A stretch of 7,813 nucleotides of DNA, taken from assembly GCA_015494845.1 (NCBI GenBank), contig WGAL01000270.1:1-7813 (forward strand), read 5' to 3'. The notes under the pieces are model-generated. The model searched no databases and had not been told where the DNA came from. It saw only the letters and a program-made list of their open reading frames with translations. Positions 7,310-7,813 of the stretch are shown piece by piece (positions within the stretch are counted from its first letter, which is position 1; every line of letters begins with the position of its first letter). The position numbers and the translations under genes are program-made. This DNA is from Melioribacteraceae bacterium. Lineage in GTDB: Bacteria; Bacteroidota; Ignavibacteria; Ignavibacteriales; Melioribacteraceae.

Positions 7310-7813
7310 TGATAACAAAAATTTCCAGAATTGTTTTGATAATTACAGTAATATTTGTTTTGTCTTATGTTTTCCCGGAATATTATTGGATGACATTCGA
7401 TAAACATCATCCTACGCCAAACATTATTTACAGCGCATTATTGAATGATTTTGTTCAAACCGTGAAGCGTGATAATAAAATTTACCGACTCGACAACCGC
7501 GGGAATCATGTTTCAAAAAAGGAATTTGAAAAACTTGCTCCGTTATTTTTTTATCGTAGTTTGTATTATTACGAAGTAATGCCGGACTCGTTAAACGGCG
7601 TTGAATTAAGTTACAAGAAAATAAAACGTAACGCTATTTTTTCACAAATAAAACCTTCCGTAATTCAAACTCCCGTGATTAAACTTTCTCCGTTGCTGGA
7701 AGCCGTTCCCGATGGGCCAAAACTCGAAATGCCGGATGATTTTTTCAGAATCACGAACAGAATGGAATTTCTTGATTGCGAGACAAATGAAATTATTCCC
7801 GATTTAACTGAGA
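7309..7813 (+). CDS. Membrane-anchored protein, DUF4857-like (3' partial)
   Basis: The ATG shares its A with the preceding TAA (TAATG, 7307-7311), a classic coupled start. GAGAGG at 7294-7299 is a plausible ribosome site. The frame stays open to the window edge, giving 168 residues. A basic start and one hydrophobic helix (about residues 5-22) indicate a signal anchor, with the rest in the periplasm. The visible pattern (IIYSALLNDFV near 39-49, EKLAPLFFYRSL near 74-85, MPDSLNGVEL near 91-100, MPDDFFRITNRMEFLD near 141-156) resembles what I recall of the Bacteroidota DUF4857 family, which is found beside similar ABC transporters. That match is from memory and is not verified. Function is unknown; the position suggests an accessory of the ABC and iron-sulfur complex. 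One Cys (C157) is visible. Confidence 0.8.
   Translation, partial: MITKISRIVLIITVIFVLSYVFPEYYWMTFDKHHPTPNIIYSALLNDFVQTVKRDNKIYRLDNRGNHVSKKEFEKLAPLFFYRSLYYYEVMPDSLNGVELSYKKIKRNAIFSQIKPSVIQTPVIKLSPLLEAVPDGPKLEMPDDFFRITNRMEFLDCETNEIIPDLTE

Larger units (their letters stand above)
3743..7813 (+). other. Putative four-gene operon: Fe-S/HMA-like protein, ABC ATPase, ABC permease, DUF4857-like protein
   Basis: The four genes run in one direction with gaps of 11 and 7 bases and a 1-base overlap, with no terminator between them. Such packing implies one transcript and a shared pathway. No clear promoter is seen in the 64 bases between the T9SS gene stop and the first start, most of which is occupied by the terminator. 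The operon continues past 7813, so further members, such as an outer-membrane receptor or cofactor protein, may follow. Confidence 0.8.

Noticed and set aside
1..7813. CRISPR arrays, tRNA or rRNA genes, insertion sequences
   Set aside because: The window is almost fully coding. The only repeats seen are protein-domain repeats with diverged DNA, and no transposase, terminal inverted repeats or tRNA-like sequence was recognised.

Overview
The window looks like a chromosomal segment from a member of the Bacteroidota/Chlorobiota (FCB) group, most probably an Ignavibacteria-like lineage. The strongest clue is the C-terminus of the first protein. It is a textbook type IX secretion (T9SS) type A sorting domain of the NYPNPFNP...GVYFYKL...RKMLLLK kind, which is common in Ignavibacteria and relatives. 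The moderate A+T-leaning composition and the membrane-protein operon that follows fit this. The genus cannot be named from the sequence alone. All five genes lie on the + strand.

Bases 1-3678 hold the 3' part of a very large secreted or surface protein whose start is left of the window. It is modular: seven visible beta-propeller (SBBP-type) repeats, a lamin-tail-like domain, four tandem beta-sandwich modules (three with a GSFNGW motif resembling glycogen/starch-binding E-set domains), and the T9SS sorting domain. A strong intrinsic terminator (3692-3726) closes this unit.

Bases 3743-7813 hold a tightly packed four-gene operon that runs off the right edge. (1) A seven-helix membrane iron-sulfur protein of the NapH/NosR/CcoG type, with two CxxxCP motifs and two ferredoxin clusters, carries an unusual C-terminal extension of three degenerate HMA-like domains predicted to be periplasmic. 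(2) Next is an ABC-2-type ATPase with a non-canonical signature (MSCGQ) and Asp in place of the catalytic Glu. (3) Its six-helix permease follows. (4) Last is a membrane-anchored protein resembling the DUF4857 family, cut by the window edge. Gaps of 11 and 7 bases and a 1-base TAATG overlap indicate co-transcription and translational coupling.

The working idea, which is inference, is that the iron-sulfur protein passes electrons across the inner membrane to the periplasmic side, where the HMA-like domains and the DUF4857-like protein act on a metal or metal cofactor, while the ABC pair moves or energises a related substrate. The layout recalls the NosR plus NosFY arrangement of nitrous-oxide-reductase maturation, but no nosZ, nosD or nosL is visible. 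It is the best candidate here for an undescribed system.
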